Positions 10,224-19,279 of a stretch of DNA of 64,000 nt are shown here, in pieces. Location: NCBI GenBank assembly GCA_028101445.1, contig JAOHKR010000003.1, positions 1-64,000 of the forward strand. Reading direction: 5' to 3'. The notes beneath the pieces were generated by a model. It was not told the origin of the DNA and searched no databases. It saw nothing but the letters and a program-made list of their open reading frames with translations. The number at the start of each line of letters is the position of its first letter. Within the stretch, counting starts at the first letter, position 1. The stretch is from Candidatus Pelagibacter sp. Lineage in GTDB: Bacteria > Pseudomonadota > Alphaproteobacteria > Pelagibacterales > Pelagibacteraceae. A program made the position numbers and the translations under genes.

Positions 10224-10632
10224 AATAATTGGAAAATACATAAAAGAGTTAGATTTTAATATCCCCAAACCTGAAATTTTTTTTTTACTTTCAAAAAATA
10301 TAGCAAACTATAAAATTAATATTGATATTAAAAGTTCACCTGTAAAACAAAATATTATAGAGATCTTAACAACACTTTCTTTAAATTCTGCTAAACAAGA
10401 TCAAGAAAAAATTAAAACTAAAATTATTTATTCTGCAATAATCGAATTAGAAAATAACAAAATTAGTAAAGAAGAAGTTGAAAAAATAATTTTAGTAAAG
10501 GTGCCGTCAGAAATTTATCAAGAGATAAGAACTATATTTGTCTTTCTTTTCGAAAATTCAGGATTTAAAGATGTAAAAATTAACGAGTCTGTTGATTTTG
10601 AAAAACTATATAAGCTAAAGAAAGTTCAATAA
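10213..10632 (+). CDS. secB: Protein-export chaperone SecB
   Basis: SecB keeps preproteins unfolded and delivers them to SecA. The 139-residue, divergent sequence opens with YIKELDFNIP, the YVKDLSFE-type first strand. It continues with alternating strands and the C-terminal helix around VPSEIYQEIRTIFVFLFENSGF, which is equivalent to the FPYARR...GGFPP region. Family identity is low, but position beside fxsA, timA and dnaQ supports the call. The C-terminus lacks an obvious zinc-binding SecA tail. It converges with dnaQ with a 7 bp overlap. Confidence 0.83.
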   Translation: MNYKIIGKYIKELDFNIPKPEIFFLLSKNIANYKINIDIKSSPVKQNIIEILTTLSLNSAKQDQEKIKTKIIYSAIIELENNKISKEEVEKIILVKVPSEIYQEIRTIFVFLFENSGFKDVKINESVDFEKLYKLKKVQ

Positions 10633-11285
10633 AAATTTTTCTTTAACTCTGATTTTAAAAAAGCTCTATGTTTTTCCTCTTCAACTTCAGAAATTTTTAT
10701 AATTTTTTTGTTATAATCTTTAACAACAGAAAAATTTGAACTTGGTGTATTGTTTGAAAGATTAAATTTAGGTTCTTTTGCATCTAATAAATTAATATAG
10801 ACCTCTCTTAGTAATTCGCAATCCAGCAACGCGTTATGTTTTACTCTTTTAGATAAACTAATATTAAATTTTCGACATAAAGCATCAAGTGAATTTGATG
10901 AACCTGGAAATTTATTTCTAGCAACTTCAAGAGAATCGATAACAAATTTTTTATCAATTTTTCCTTTATTAATTAAACCTAGCTCTCCATCTAGAAAACC
11001 AAGATCGAAATTTGCATTATGAATAATAATTTTTTTCTCATTTACAAAATTTTTAAATTCTTCAGCGATAACATCAAAAGTTTCTTTGTCTTTTAGAAAT
11101 TCTTCAGAAAAACCGTGAACATTAAAAGCTGCTTCAGGTACATTTCTTTTAGGATTGATCAGTTTATGAAAAACATTTCCTGTTGGTATCAAATTCTTTG
11201 TTTCTATGCAGGCTATTTCAACAATTTTATGTCCTTCTCTAAAAGATAATCCTGTTGTTTCCGTATCTAAAAAAACTTCATACAT
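10626..11285 (-). CDS. dnaQ: DNA polymerase III epsilon subunit (3'-5' proofreading exonuclease)
   Basis: The DnaQ exonuclease corrects replication errors. Exo I FLDTETTGL is at about 5-13, Exo II HNANFDLGFLD near 95 and Exo III HNALLDCELL near 153, so all metal ligands and the catalytic histidine are present. The C-terminal 40 residues include a short clamp- or alpha-binding tail. Its start overlaps coaE by 8 bp. The dnaQ-coaE-aroE order is the classical alphaproteobacterial arrangement close to the origin. Confidence 0.95.
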   Translation of the reverse strand: MYEVFLDTETTGLSFREGHKIVEIACIETKNLIPTGNVFHKLINPKRNVPEAAFNVHGFSEEFLKDKETFDVIAEEFKNFVNEKKIIIHNANFDLGFLDGELGLINKGKIDKKFVIDSLEVARNKFPGSSNSLDALCRKFNISLSKRVKHNALLDCELLREVYINLLDAKEPKFNLSNNTPSSNFSVVKDYNKKIIKISEVEEEKHRAFLKSELKKNFY

Positions 11286-11841
11286 ATTGATTAATTATAC
11301 CTGATAAGCTTTTTTTTAAAATATTTAAATTTTTTTCATTAACAACGATATGATTTGAAAATTTTGCTTTTTTTATATCTGAAAATTGTCTTTTGTTTAA
11401 TAAATTAAACATTTTTATTTCTCCACCTTTATCTAGAAATCTATTAAGTCTAATTTTTCTCTTTGCTTTTATAAAGATTATTATATCAAAATGTTTCATT
11501 AAATTACTTTCAATCAATAAAGGTATTTCATAAAAAACTAATTTCTTTTTTTGATTGTTAATAGAAAATTTTTTCATTTCTTTTCTTACCAAAGGATGAA
11601 TCATTTTCTCTAATATTTTTACTTGTTTGTTGTCTTGTAATATAATTTCTTTTAATGCTATTTTTAAATTGTGCTGTTTAATATTAAATTTTCTTTTTAA
11701 TAATTTCTGCAAAATAGATTTTTTATAAAGTCTACTTACGACAACATCGGCGCTAAATAAAGGACCTCTTTTATAAGACAGTATTTGACTTGCGGTTGTT
11801 TTTCCAGAGGCTATAGATCCTGTAATACCAATTTTAATCAT
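11278..11841 (-). CDS. coaE: Dephospho-CoA kinase
   Basis: CoaE phosphorylates the 3'-OH of dephospho-CoA in the last step of coenzyme A synthesis. The P-loop GSIASGKT spans residues 8-15. The FSADVVVSRLY segment carries the conserved Asp, and HPLVRKEM marks the substrate helix. At 187 residues it is slightly short but complete. It overlaps aroE by 4 bp and dnaQ by 8 bp. Confidence 0.94.
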   Translation of the reverse strand: MIKIGITGSIASGKTTASQILSYKRGPLFSADVVVSRLYKKSILQKLLKRKFNIKQHNLKIALKEIILQDNKQVKILEKMIHPLVRKEMKKFSINNQKKKLVFYEIPLLIESNLMKHFDIIIFIKAKRKIRLNRFLDKGGEIKMFNLLNKRQFSDIKKAKFSNHIVVNEKNLNILKKSLSGIINQYV

Positions 11842-12659
11842 TTTAGTTTTGACATTAATAAATTAATTAATTCATTGTCTATTTCTGGATTAATTTTATT
11901 CCACAAGTAAAAAGATTTTTGAGCTTGATAAATAAACATGTCTAAACCATTAAAAACTTTAACCCCTTTATCTTCAAGAAATTTAAAAGTTTTAGTTTTA
12001 AGCGGATTATAAATAGTATCTATATAAATTGAATTTTCTTTACATTTATCAAAATCGAAATCGAAATCTGATCCATCTTTTAAGCCTAAGCTTGTGGCAT
12101 TAATAATTATATCATAATTTTTTATTTCGCTTTGTAGATTGTTCCAAGAAAAAATATTTAAGAAATTAAATTTTTTTTTTAAAAATAAACATTTTTCATG
12201 TGTTCTATTCGTTATTGAAATTTTTTTTATACCAGATTTTTCCAACGATAATATTACAGATGGGGACACACCGCCTGCCCCTATAACTAATGCTTTTTTG
12301 TTCATTGCATTTTCTATACGTTTTAAATAAGCGGCTTGAAGACCGTATACATCTGTATTTTCTCCTATAACAGTGCCTTTTGTGTCTAAAAATAATGTAT
12401 TAACAGAACCTGTAATTTCAGCGTCATTAATTATTTTTTCTAAAAACCTTACAATTTTTTGTTTAAAAGGGAGAGTAACGTTAACACCTGACAATGATTT
12501 ATTTTTAATCTTTCTTACAACTTCCTCTAAATTATTTTCTTCAATATCTATTATGGAGTAAGAAGCATTTACATTATATTTTTTAAACCAATAATTATGT
12601 AGAAATGGAGATAAAGAATGTTTAATTGGATTTCCGATTATACCAAATTTTTTTATCAT
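11838..12659 (-). CDS. aroE: Shikimate dehydrogenase (NADP+)
   Basis: AroE reduces 3-dehydroshikimate. The substrate domain has NPIKHSLSPFLHN (Ser-x-Ser) near 10-22 and NVTLPFKQKI with the catalytic lysine near 65. The NADP domain has GAGGVSPSVI and the NRTHEK adenine-phosphate loop. The C-terminal GLDMFIYQAQKSF helix is typical. Length is 273 residues. It abuts hemE at a shared base and overlaps coaE by 4 bp. Confidence 0.95.
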   Translation of the reverse strand: MIKKFGIIGNPIKHSLSPFLHNYWFKKYNVNASYSIIDIEENNLEEVVRKIKNKSLSGVNVTLPFKQKIVRFLEKIINDAEITGSVNTLFLDTKGTVIGENTDVYGLQAAYLKRIENAMNKKALVIGAGGVSPSVILSLEKSGIKKISITNRTHEKCLFLKKKFNFLNIFSWNNLQSEIKNYDIIINATSLGLKDGSDFDFDFDKCKENSIYIDTIYNPLKTKTFKFLEDKGVKVFNGLDMFIYQAQKSFYLWNKINPEIDNELINLLMSKLK

Positions 12660-13666
12660 TAATTAAAATTTCTATAAAACTTTATGAGTCTATCAACTTT
12701 GTCAACTTCTGTCTCTGGAAGTATCCCGTGACCTAAATTAAAAATATAAGGAACTTTATTTAAAATGTTTAAATATTTAATAGTATTTTTTTGAATTTCT
12801 TGATCTGGTAAAAATAAAATTTTTGGGTCTAACCCTCCTTGTAAGACAACATTTTTTAAATTTTTTAAAGCCCAAGATGGATCTATTTCAAAATCTAAAT
12901 TTAATCCATTTGGTTTTACTAAATTATTAAATTCTTTATAATTTTCTTTAATCCCTTTTGGAAAACAAATAACTGGTATTTTTTTTTTATTGCAAAATTC
13001 TACTAATTTTAAATTAGGAATATAACAATAGTTTGGTAAATCATCACCCGGTAATAAACCCGCCCAAGAATCAAAAATTTGAACTATATCCGCTCCAGCA
13101 TTAATTTGATTTTCAATATGAATACACAAGTATTCGTTTAATTTATCTAAAATTAAATTTACTTCAAAATCTTTTAATTTTAATTTTTCTAAATTTATTT
13201 CTTTTTTACTTTTTTTGAGATTTAACATATAAATTAATAGCGTCCACGGTGCACCTATAAAAGATATTAAAGATTTTTTTTTGTCTAATTTTTTTCTAGT
13301 TATTTCTATTGCTTTATAAACAGGATGTAATTTTTGGGTAAATGATATTTTATCATTGTCTAAAAAATTATTTATATTGAAATCACTTAACTTGGGTCCA
13401 TAATCTTTTATAAATTCGACGTTTTGACCTAAGGCATAAGGAACCATAAGAATATCAGAAAATATTATAGCTGAATCGATATCAAACCTTTTGATTGGTT
13501 GTAAAGTTATTTCAGCGCTTAACTCGCTGTTTAAACAAAGCTCAATAAAGTTTTGATTACTAGCTCTAATTTTTTTAAATTCCGGTAAATACCTACCTGC
13601 TTGTCTCATAAACCAAACTGATTTACAAATTTTTCTACCAGTTAAGATTTTTACAAGATTGCTCAT
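12659..13666 (-). CDS. hemE: Uroporphyrinogen III decarboxylase
   Basis: HemE removes four carboxyl groups from uroporphyrinogen III, giving coproporphyrinogen III. The signature FMRQAGRYLPE is at residues 19-29, and SDILMVPYALGQ and IQIFDSWAG-like VQIFDSWAG are conserved; the GHGILPETEVDKV tail is diagnostic. The 335-residue protein is full length. The gene is first in the minus-strand set leading away from the non-coding gap at 13667-13937. In Caulobacter and Rickettsia the replication origin lies next to hemE. Confidence 0.96.
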   Translation of the reverse strand: MSNLVKILTGRKICKSVWFMRQAGRYLPEFKKIRASNQNFIELCLNSELSAEITLQPIKRFDIDSAIIFSDILMVPYALGQNVEFIKDYGPKLSDFNINNFLDNDKISFTQKLHPVYKAIEITRKKLDKKKSLISFIGAPWTLLIYMLNLKKSKKEINLEKLKLKDFEVNLILDKLNEYLCIHIENQINAGADIVQIFDSWAGLLPGDDLPNYCYIPNLKLVEFCNKKKIPVICFPKGIKENYKEFNNLVKPNGLNLDFEIDPSWALKNLKNVVLQGGLDPKILFLPDQEIQKNTIKYLNILNKVPYIFNLGHGILPETEVDKVDRLIKFYRNFN

Positions 13667-13937
13667 TAAATAATAAAAAGTTTATAAACTTAGTTTTTAT
13701 AGTAGGTCCTGTTAATTTGTTATATAACTAATTATACATCTTTTATACCTAGAGGATTTGATAACTATCCAATAAAATGTCCCATTTCTAGATTTTAATA
13801 CTTTTATAAACACTTATAAAACAATATTATCAACATTGAACAAGGTGTGAAATATATGTTTATAATTGTTAACTTTTTTTTTTAAGAATGAGTAAAAAAT
13901 TAAAACATTACTTTATTAAATATTTATAAACAGGCTT
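13667..13937. other. oriC: Candidate chromosomal replication origin (oriC) region
   Basis: This 271 bp gap is the longest non-coding stretch in the window and is very AT-rich. The 9-mer TTATAAACA occurs on the plus strand at 13804-13812 and 13924-13932 and on the minus strand at 13857-13865. A 14 bp perfect palindrome containing TTATAAACT lies at 13678-13691. The 9-mer differs from the DnaA box TTATCCACA at two positions. T- and A-rich tracts around 13868-13922 could serve as an unwinding element. hemE and the dnaQ-coaE-aroE block diverge to the left, and ppsR, maf, hemH and rho to the right. The hemE neighbour is known from Caulobacter and Rickettsia origins; the assignment here is inference. 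Confidence 0.55.
13678..13691. repeat. 14 bp perfect palindrome beside hemE
   Basis: AAGTTTATAAACTT reads the same on both strands and holds two overlapping copies of TTATAAACT, a one-base variant of the 9-mer repeated elsewhere in the gap. It lies 12 bp upstream of the hemE start codon. It could be a DnaA-type site, an operator for hemE, or both. Confidence 0.5.
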
Positions 13938-14756
13938 ATGAACGAAAAATACAATGTATATCTTGTGTCTGACTCTACTGGTGAAACTCTTGATAGAATT
14001 TTTTTGTCGCTTAAATCTCAATTTTCTAATTTCGAGTATCAAAAAAAGGAATTTGCTTTTGTAAGAACAGAGCAGCAAATAGATAAAATTATAAAAGAAT
14101 GTAATCAGATAAAGAATTGTTTAATACTTTATACTATTGTGGAAACAAAATTGGCTAAATATATATCATTTAAGAGTGATGAGAATAATGTTCCTTGTTT
14201 TGGCATATTAGGAAATTTAATTTTAAGCTTTTCTAAATTATTAAATCAAAAAGCAATTCATAAACCAAGTGCTCAACATGTTCTTGATGATGATTATTAT
14301 AAAAGAATAGAAGCAATACAATTTACAATGGCTCATGATGATGGAAAAAAGTTAGACGATATAAATAGTGCCGATGTTATTTTATTAGGTGTTAGCAGAA
14401 CTAGCAAAACACCTACATCAATATATCTTGCTAACAGAGGTTATAAAACTGTTAATGTACCATTAGTGCCAAACCAAAAAATTCCTAATGGATTAGAGCT
14501 AAATAAAAAATCATGCATTATAGGATTAGTTGCAGATCCAGAACGACTTGCTGATATAAGACGTAATAGAGTAGCCATTATGAAAGATCACACATTAAAA
14601 GAGTATACTGATTTAAAATTTATTAATGATGAAGTTGAAAAATCAAAAAGATTATTTAAAAAAAATAATTGGCCCGTTATCGACGTAACCAGAAGATCTG
14701 TTGAAGAAACTGCTGCTTCAATTTTAAAAATAATTGAAATTAAAAAGAATAAATGA
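13938..14756 (+). CDS. ppsR: Pyruvate, phosphate dikinase / PEP synthase regulatory protein (DUF299)
   Basis: These bifunctional proteins use ADP to phosphorylate, and Pi to dephosphorylate, a threonine of pyruvate phosphate dikinase or PEP synthase, switching it off and on. The 272-residue sequence has the N-terminal LVSDSTGETL block and the P-loop-like GVSRTSKTPTS at 151-161, both family hallmarks. The partner dikinase is not in the window. It overlaps maf by 4 bp; in alphaproteobacteria this gene usually lies between hemE and maf near the origin. Confidence 0.92.
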   Translation: MNEKYNVYLVSDSTGETLDRIFLSLKSQFSNFEYQKKEFAFVRTEQQIDKIIKECNQIKNCLILYTIVETKLAKYISFKSDENNVPCFGILGNLILSFSKLLNQKAIHKPSAQHVLDDDYYKRIEAIQFTMAHDDGKKLDDINSADVILLGVSRTSKTPTSIYLANRGYKTVNVPLVPNQKIPNGLELNKKSCIIGLVADPERLADIRRNRVAIMKDHTLKEYTDLKFINDEVEKSKRLFKKNNWPVIDVTRRSVEETAASILKIIEIKKNK

Positions 14757-15337
14757 GAATTATTTTAGCCTCAAAAAGTGGTGTAAGAAAGAAAATTTTA
14801 GATAAATATAAAATTGAAAATGAAGTAATAATTTCTAATGTCGATGAAAGTGAAATTAAAGATTCTTTAATTGCAAGTGGGGCAGGTCCATTAGAAATTT
14901 CAAAAAACTTAGCTGAAATTAAATCAACTCAAGTAAGCAATAAATATCCCGATAAATTAGTCCTCGGAGCTGATAGTGTAATTTCTTTAAACAATGAATT
15001 AATCAATAAACCAAACTCAAGAGAAGAGGCTTTAAAAATTTTAAAAAAACTTAATAACTCAAAACACAATCTTATAAGTTCGGTTTGTATTTCAAAAAAC
15101 GGTTCTATGATTTGGAACCATTCAGATTCATCGGAGCTAAAAATGAAAAATTTAAAAGAAGTAGAATTGATAGATTATCTTGCTAAAATAGAAACAAAAA
15201 CTTTACTTGCCTACGGCGTTTATCAAATAGAAGCTGATGGTCTTGAATTATTTGAATATATAAAAGGTGATCAGGACTCAATTATGGGTTTGCCAATTAA
15301 GGATATTATCAATTACATTAACCAATATAAAAAATGA
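14753..15337 (+). CDS. maf: Maf family nucleoside triphosphate pyrophosphatase
   Basis: Maf proteins hydrolyse non-canonical or excess nucleoside triphosphates to monophosphates. The 194-residue protein has the N-terminal ILASKSGVRKKIL motif, NVDESEI, LGADSVI with the catalytic aspartate, and YQIEADGLELFEYIKGDQDSI, which corresponds to the A-G-G-x-x-I-x-G-x-x-x-x-V-x-G region. It overlaps ppsR and hemH by 4 bp each. Confidence 0.92.
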   Translation: MRIILASKSGVRKKILDKYKIENEVIISNVDESEIKDSLIASGAGPLEISKNLAEIKSTQVSNKYPDKLVLGADSVISLNNELINKPNSREEALKILKKLNNSKHNLISSVCISKNGSMIWNHSDSSELKMKNLKEVELIDYLAKIETKTLLAYGVYQIEADGLELFEYIKGDQDSIMGLPIKDIINYINQYKK

Positions 15338-16326
15338 GAGAAAATCACCCAGATATAAAATTTGGTAAAACCGGAGTGTTATTAATAAATCTTGGAACAC
15401 CAGACTCTACTAATTGGTGGGATATAAGAAGATATCTTAAGGAATTTTTATCTGATACAAGGGTTATTGAAGTTAACCCTGTAATTTGGCAAATAATTTT
15501 AAACTTATTTATTTTAAATTTCAGACCTTCAAAAACAGCCCAGGCGTACAAAAAAATTTGGCTAAAAGAAACAAACGAGTCACCATTACGTTATTATACA
15601 AGAAATCAAGCAGAAAAATTACAACAAGAACTTGTAGGTGAAAACATTATAGTTAATTTTGCAATGAGATATGGAAATCCTAGTATTAAATCTAAACTTA
15701 CCGAACTCAAAAAAAATGGGTGTGAAAATATAATTATTCTGCCTCTTTACCCTCAATATGCAGCAGCTACAACAGCAACAGTTTGTGATGAAGTTTATAG
15801 AACTCTAATGAAAATGCGATGGCAGCCAAGTTTACAAATTGTCCCTCACTATGAAAGCGAGCCTTCATATGTAAGTGCCTTAGTGAAAAGTATTGAAAAG
15901 AAAATTGAAACTATCAGTTGGAAGCCAGATTTGATTATCGCATCTTACCATGGCATACCAAAAAAATATTTTGATAAAGGCGACCCATATCATTGTTATT
16001 GTCATAAAACTACCCGACTAATAAAAGAAAAATTTTCTAAAATTGAAATTCAAACAACATTCCAATCTCGATTTGGCCCTCAAGAATGGTTAACACCTTA
16101 TACTGATAAAACTTTAGAAAGCTTATCTGCTAAAGGAATAAAAAATTTGTTGGTAATTTGTCCAGGTTTTGCATCAGATTGTGTAGAAACGTTAGAAGAA
16201 ATTAATATTTTAGGTAGGGAAACTTTTCTAAAAAATGGGGGAGAAAAATTTGATTTCATTCCTTGTTTAAATGATAGTTCAGAGCACATAAAATTATTCG
16301 AAAATTTAGTTAAAAAATATTTATAA
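15334..16326 (+). CDS. hemH: Ferrochelatase
   Basis: HemH inserts Fe2+ into protoporphyrin IX in the last step of protoheme synthesis. The 330-residue protein has GVLLINLGTPDS at the N-terminus, LPLYPQYAAATTA, the catalytic histidine in ASYHGIPKKYF and the FQSRFGPQEWLTPYTD block. CPGFASDCVETLEEI closes the domain. It sits between maf and hemJ with almost no spacing. With hemE across the gap and hemC/hemD at 30243-31858, much of the heme pathway is in this window. Confidence 0.97.
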   Translation: MRENHPDIKFGKTGVLLINLGTPDSTNWWDIRRYLKEFLSDTRVIEVNPVIWQIILNLFILNFRPSKTAQAYKKIWLKETNESPLRYYTRNQAEKLQQELVGENIIVNFAMRYGNPSIKSKLTELKKNGCENIIILPLYPQYAAATTATVCDEVYRTLMKMRWQPSLQIVPHYESEPSYVSALVKSIEKKIETISWKPDLIIASYHGIPKKYFDKGDPYHCYCHKTTRLIKEKFSKIEIQTTFQSRFGPQEWLTPYTDKTLESLSAKGIKNLLVICPGFASDCVETLEEINILGRETFLKNGGEKFDFIPCLNDSSEHIKLFENLVKKYL

Positions 16327-16328
16327 TA

Positions 16329-16760
16329 ATGAATTATTATTTTTTATTTAAGTCTTTACATTTAATATCGGTAGTATCTTGGATGGCGGGCCTTTTGTAT
16401 TTACCAAGAATTTTTGTTTATCATTCTGAAGCATCCCATGAGTCACAAAAAGATATTTTTAAAATCATGGAAAAAAAACTTTACAATTACATCATGATGC
16501 CTGCAATGTTATTGTCTTGGTTATTTGGAATTTTACTATTACACAGCATTACACTTTCAGTTATTTTTGAACTTTGGATGCAAATAAAAATTATAGCAGT
16601 AATTATTTTGACTTATTATCACTTCACACTTGGTAAATATTTAAATGATTTTGCAATTGATAAAAATGAGAAAACTTCCAAATTTTTCAGGATATATAAC
16701 GAAATACCTACAATTGTACTAATTGTTGTAATTTTCACTGTGATATTTAAACCTCAATAA
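16329..16760 (+). CDS. hemJ: Protoporphyrinogen IX oxidase HemJ
   Basis: HemJ is the membrane protoporphyrinogen oxidase that replaces HemY/HemG in many alphaproteobacteria. The 143-residue protein starts FKSLHLISVVSWMAGLLYLPRIFVYH, with the conserved His and Arg. It has four predicted membrane helices and the GILLLHS and EIPTIVLIVVIFTVIFKP segments. It follows hemH by two bases, placing the last two heme steps in one transcript. Confidence 0.93.
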   Translation: MNYYFLFKSLHLISVVSWMAGLLYLPRIFVYHSEASHESQKDIFKIMEKKLYNYIMMPAMLLSWLFGILLLHSITLSVIFELWMQIKIIAVIILTYYHFTLGKYLNDFAIDKNEKTSKFFRIYNEIPTIVLIVVIFTVIFKPQ

Positions 16761-16768
16761 TTAAGGGC

Positions 16769-16796
16769 TTGTTTTTTTTTAAAAAAGACATATATT
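16769..16796 (+). promoter_or_regulatory. Possible sigma70-type promoter for rho
   Basis: TTGTTT at 16769-16774 and TATATT at 16791-16796 are 16 bp apart in the 69 bp gap before rho. The -35 lies in a T-run, so chance matches are easy here. If it is used, the rho leader would be about 27 nt. Confidence 0.35.
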
Positions 16797-16829
16797 TTAG
16801 GTACTTTCCTTCTATAAACAAACAATCAC

Positions 16830-18104
16830 ATGAATTTACAAGAACTTAAGTCCAAAAAACCTGCAGAGCTTATTAGTGAAGCTGAAAAACTTGGTATTGA
16901 AAACCCAAGTACATTAAGAAAGCAGGATCTGCTTTTTGCTATTTTAAAAAAACTGGCAGAGAAAAATGAACAGATTACAGCAACAGGTGTTTTAGAAGTT
17001 TTACAAGATGGTTTTGGTTTTTTAAGAGCGATAGAGTCTAATTATTTACCTGGCCCCGACGACATTTACGTAAGTCCAAGTCAAATAAGGAGATTTGGTT
17101 TAAGGACCGGGGATTCAGTTGAAGGGGAAATTAGAGGTCCTAAAGATGCAGAAAGGTACTTTGCCCTTTTAAAAGTCAATAAAATTAATTTTGATAATCC
17201 TGAGCAAGGAAAAAATAAAATTGCATTCGATAACTTAACTCCATTATATCCCAACGAAAGAATTAAATTAGAAGTTGAAACAACAAAGATTGAAAAAAAA
17301 CCAGATAACACTGCTCGATTGATTGATCTTGTAAGTCCAGTTGGAAAAGGGCAAAGATCTTTGATCGTATCTCCACCAAGAGCTGGAAAAACAATTATTC
17401 TTCAAAACATTGCTCAATCAATTACAGCTAATCATCCAGAATGTTACTTAATGGTTCTTTTGATTGATGAAAGGCCAGAAGAAGTTACAGATATGCAAAG
17501 ATCAGTAAAGGGAGAAGTTGTTGCCTCAACATTCGATGAACCGGCGTCTCGACACGTTGCTGTAGCTGAAATGGTTATTGAAAAAGCTAAACGTTTGGTC
17601 GAACATAAAAAAGATGTAGTGATTTTATTAGATTCGATAACTAGATTAGGCAGAGCCTATAATGCAGTTATACCTAGCTCTGGTAAAGTTTTGACAGGTG
17701 GTGTTGATGCTAATGCACTTCAAAGACCAAAAAGGTTTTTTGGAGCAGCACGAAATATTGAAGAAGGGGGTTCTCTTACGATCATATCAACAGCATTGGT
17801 TGATACAGGAAGTAGAATGGACGAAGTTATTTTTGAAGAATTTAAAGGGACAGGTAATTCAGAACTAATTCTTGATAGAAAAGTTGCTGATAAGAGAATT
17901 TACCCTGCTTTAGATATAACAAGATCAGGTACAAGAAGAGAAGAACTTTTATTTGAGAAAGATGATTTGTCTAAAATGAATGTTCTAAGACGAATCATAA
18001 GCCCAATGGGAACAATGGATGGAATTGAGTTTTTAATTTCTAAGCTTAAAAACACAAAAAATAATTCTGACTTTTTCGATTCAATGAATAAAACTGCTAA
18101 TTAG
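16830..18104 (+). CDS. rho: Transcription termination factor Rho
   Basis: Rho is the hexameric RNA helicase of factor-dependent termination. The N-terminal domain begins [20 protein letters not shown]. The RNA-binding OSB fold includes [14 protein letters not shown] at 53-66. The ATPase domain has SPPRAGKT at 181-188, [13 protein letters not shown], the Q-loop [13 protein letters not shown] and the arginine finger region [11 protein letters not shown]. At 424 residues it has no large insertion. It ends two bases from the convergent Lon-N gene. Confidence 0.98.
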   Translation: MNLQELKSKKPAELISEAEKLGIENPSTLRKQDLLFAILKKLAEKNEQITATGVLEVLQDGFGFLRAIESNYLPGPDDIYVSPSQIRRFGLRTGDSVEGEIRGPKDAERYFALLKVNKINFDNPEQGKNKIAFDNLTPLYPNERIKLEVETTKIEKKPDNTARLIDLVSPVGKGQRSLIVSPPRAGKTIILQNIAQSITANHPECYLMVLLIDERPEEVTDMQRSVKGEVVASTFDEPASRHVAVAEMVIEKAKRLVEHKKDVVILLDSITRLGRAYNAVIPSSGKVLTGGVDANALQRPKRFFGAARNIEEGGSLTIISTALVDTGSRMDEVIFEEFKGTGNSELILDRKVADKRIYPALDITRSGTRREELLFEKDDLSKMNVLRRIISPMGTMDGIEFLISKLKNTKNNSDFFDSMNKTAN

Positions 18105-18106
18105 AT

Positions 18107-18724
18107 TTACTGTATTGTTTGATTATTAAAACTTATTTCGTGTAGATAAAAACTTATTATTTCATTTAAAATACCAATCTTTTCTTTAAGAGTAACTGTT
18201 TCTAGAATTTTTTGCTTTTCCTCATTTGTTATAGGAGCAATCATTGCAAGTGTTTTAATTTTTTGATTTTGACTCAATTTCTCAAACTCTTTCCAATTAA
18301 GTAAAAGACCATTTCTTTTAAAAAAAATTTTTGCTTTTTCTATTAAGTGAGAAGTTTCTACCTTTTCTTTAATATCAGTGATATCACTCTTAAACATTTC
18401 ATAATTTACATTAAACTCTCTATATAGTTTTTGATTTTTGATTTCTTCTATAATTTCAAATCTTGTAATACCGGTCAAATTGATTAAAATTCTTCCATCT
18501 TTACTTTTATGGTAGTCGTTTATTTTCCCCAAACAACCCACTTTGTGTACAGAATTACTCCCCCCTTTTGTTTGAACCATACCCATTAATTTATCTTTGT
18601 TATATGCATCATTGATTAAGTCCAAATATCTTTGTTCAAAAATATTTAAAGGAAGGTTTGTTTTTGGAAAATAAATAACGCCACTTAATGGAAAAATTGG
18701 TATTACGTCTGGATAATGTTTCAT
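18107..18724 (-). CDS. Lon N-terminal (substrate-binding) domain protein
   Basis: The 205-residue protein opens with IPIFPLSGVIYFPKTNLPLNIFEQRY, the classic start of the Lon LAN/PUA-like domain. GKINDYHKSKDGRILINLTGITRF follows. It lacks the AAA+ ATPase and protease domains, so it is a stand-alone domain of the YcaO-independent LON_substr_bdg type. These may recognise unfolded proteins, but the function is not established. It converges on rho. Confidence 0.87.
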   Translation of the reverse strand: MKHYPDVIPIFPLSGVIYFPKTNLPLNIFEQRYLDLINDAYNKDKLMGMVQTKGGSNSVHKVGCLGKINDYHKSKDGRILINLTGITRFEIIEEIKNQKLYREFNVNYEMFKSDITDIKEKVETSHLIEKAKIFFKRNGLLLNWKEFEKLSQNQKIKTLAMIAPITNEEKQKILETVTLKEKIGILNEIISFYLHEISFNNQTIQ

Positions 18725-18777
18725 TATTTATAGTATATAAAAATAATTTCTTAATCGATAGTGACATTTTATAATGG

Positions 18778-18807
18778 TTGACCATTCATCAAGCTGTGTA
18801 CTATAAT
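18778..18807 (+). promoter_or_regulatory. Sigma70-type promoter for tRNA-Gly
   Basis: TTGACC at 18778-18783 and a perfect TATAAT at 18802-18807 are separated by 18 bp. The -10 ends 9 bases before the first base of the tRNA, so transcription should start at or just before the mature 5' end. This is the clearest consensus promoter in the window. Confidence 0.75.
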
Positions 18808-18816
18808 CTGCTTTTT

Positions 18817-18891
18817 GCGGGCATAGCTCAGTGGTAGAGCGTCTCGTTGCCAACGAGAAGGTCGAGGGTTCGAACCCCTTTGCCCGCTCCA
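18817..18891 (+). tRNA. glyV: tRNA-Gly (anticodon GCC)
   Basis: A full cloverleaf is visible. The acceptor arm is GCGGGCA paired with TGCCCGC. The D stem is GCTC/GAGC. The anticodon stem TCTCG/CGAGA has loop TTGCCAA, placing GCC at 18849-18851. The T arm is GAGGG-TTCGAAC-CCCTT with one G-T pair. The discriminator is T, and CCA is encoded. GCC reads GGC and GGT glycine codons. The gene symbol is only conventional. Confidence 0.97.
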
Positions 18892-18943
18892 TGATTTTTT
18901 AGGTTAAAAATGGAATTACTGTTAATTGGTAAGAAATTTTATA

Positions 18944-19279
18944 ATGTCTGATTTATCGAAAAAAAAATGTGTAGCTTGTGACGGAAATACTCCACCATTT
19001 GATACAAGCGAAATACATAAATATTTAAAAAAAGTAGATGGCTGGGATGTAAAAAGCGATGATGATAAAAGCTTTTATTTATTGAAAGATTTTAAATTTA
19101 AAAATTTTAAAGAAAGCCAAAATTTTGTAAGTAAAATTGGTGATATAGCAGAAGATGAAAATCATCACCCAGATATTACTTTTGGCTGGGGTTATTGCAA
19201 AATAAAAATATTTACTCATGCGATTGAAGGACTAGCAGAAAATGACTTTATACTTGCAGCAAAAATTGATCAGATCTAG
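18944..19279 (+). CDS. phhB: 4a-hydroxytetrahydrobiopterin (pterin carbinolamine) dehydratase
   Basis: The enzyme dehydrates 4a-carbinolamine tetrahydropterin. The frame can be opened at a TTG at 18926, but the ATG at 18944 is preferred and gives 111 residues. The catalytic His74-His75-Pro76 (ENHHPDITFGWG) and His92 of KIFTHAIEGL are all present. No phenylalanine hydroxylase is in the window, so its partner is unclear; moonlighting roles are known in this family. It starts 52 bp after tRNA-Gly and converges with purH. Confidence 0.9.
   Translation: MSDLSKKKCVACDGNTPPFDTSEIHKYLKKVDGWDVKSDDDKSFYLLKDFKFKNFKESQNFVSKIGDIAEDENHHPDITFGWGYCKIKIFTHAIEGLAENDFILAAKIDQI

Noticed and set aside
16761..16800. 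Terminator after hemJ
   Set aside because: A T-run followed by an A-run is present but no G+C stem precedes it.
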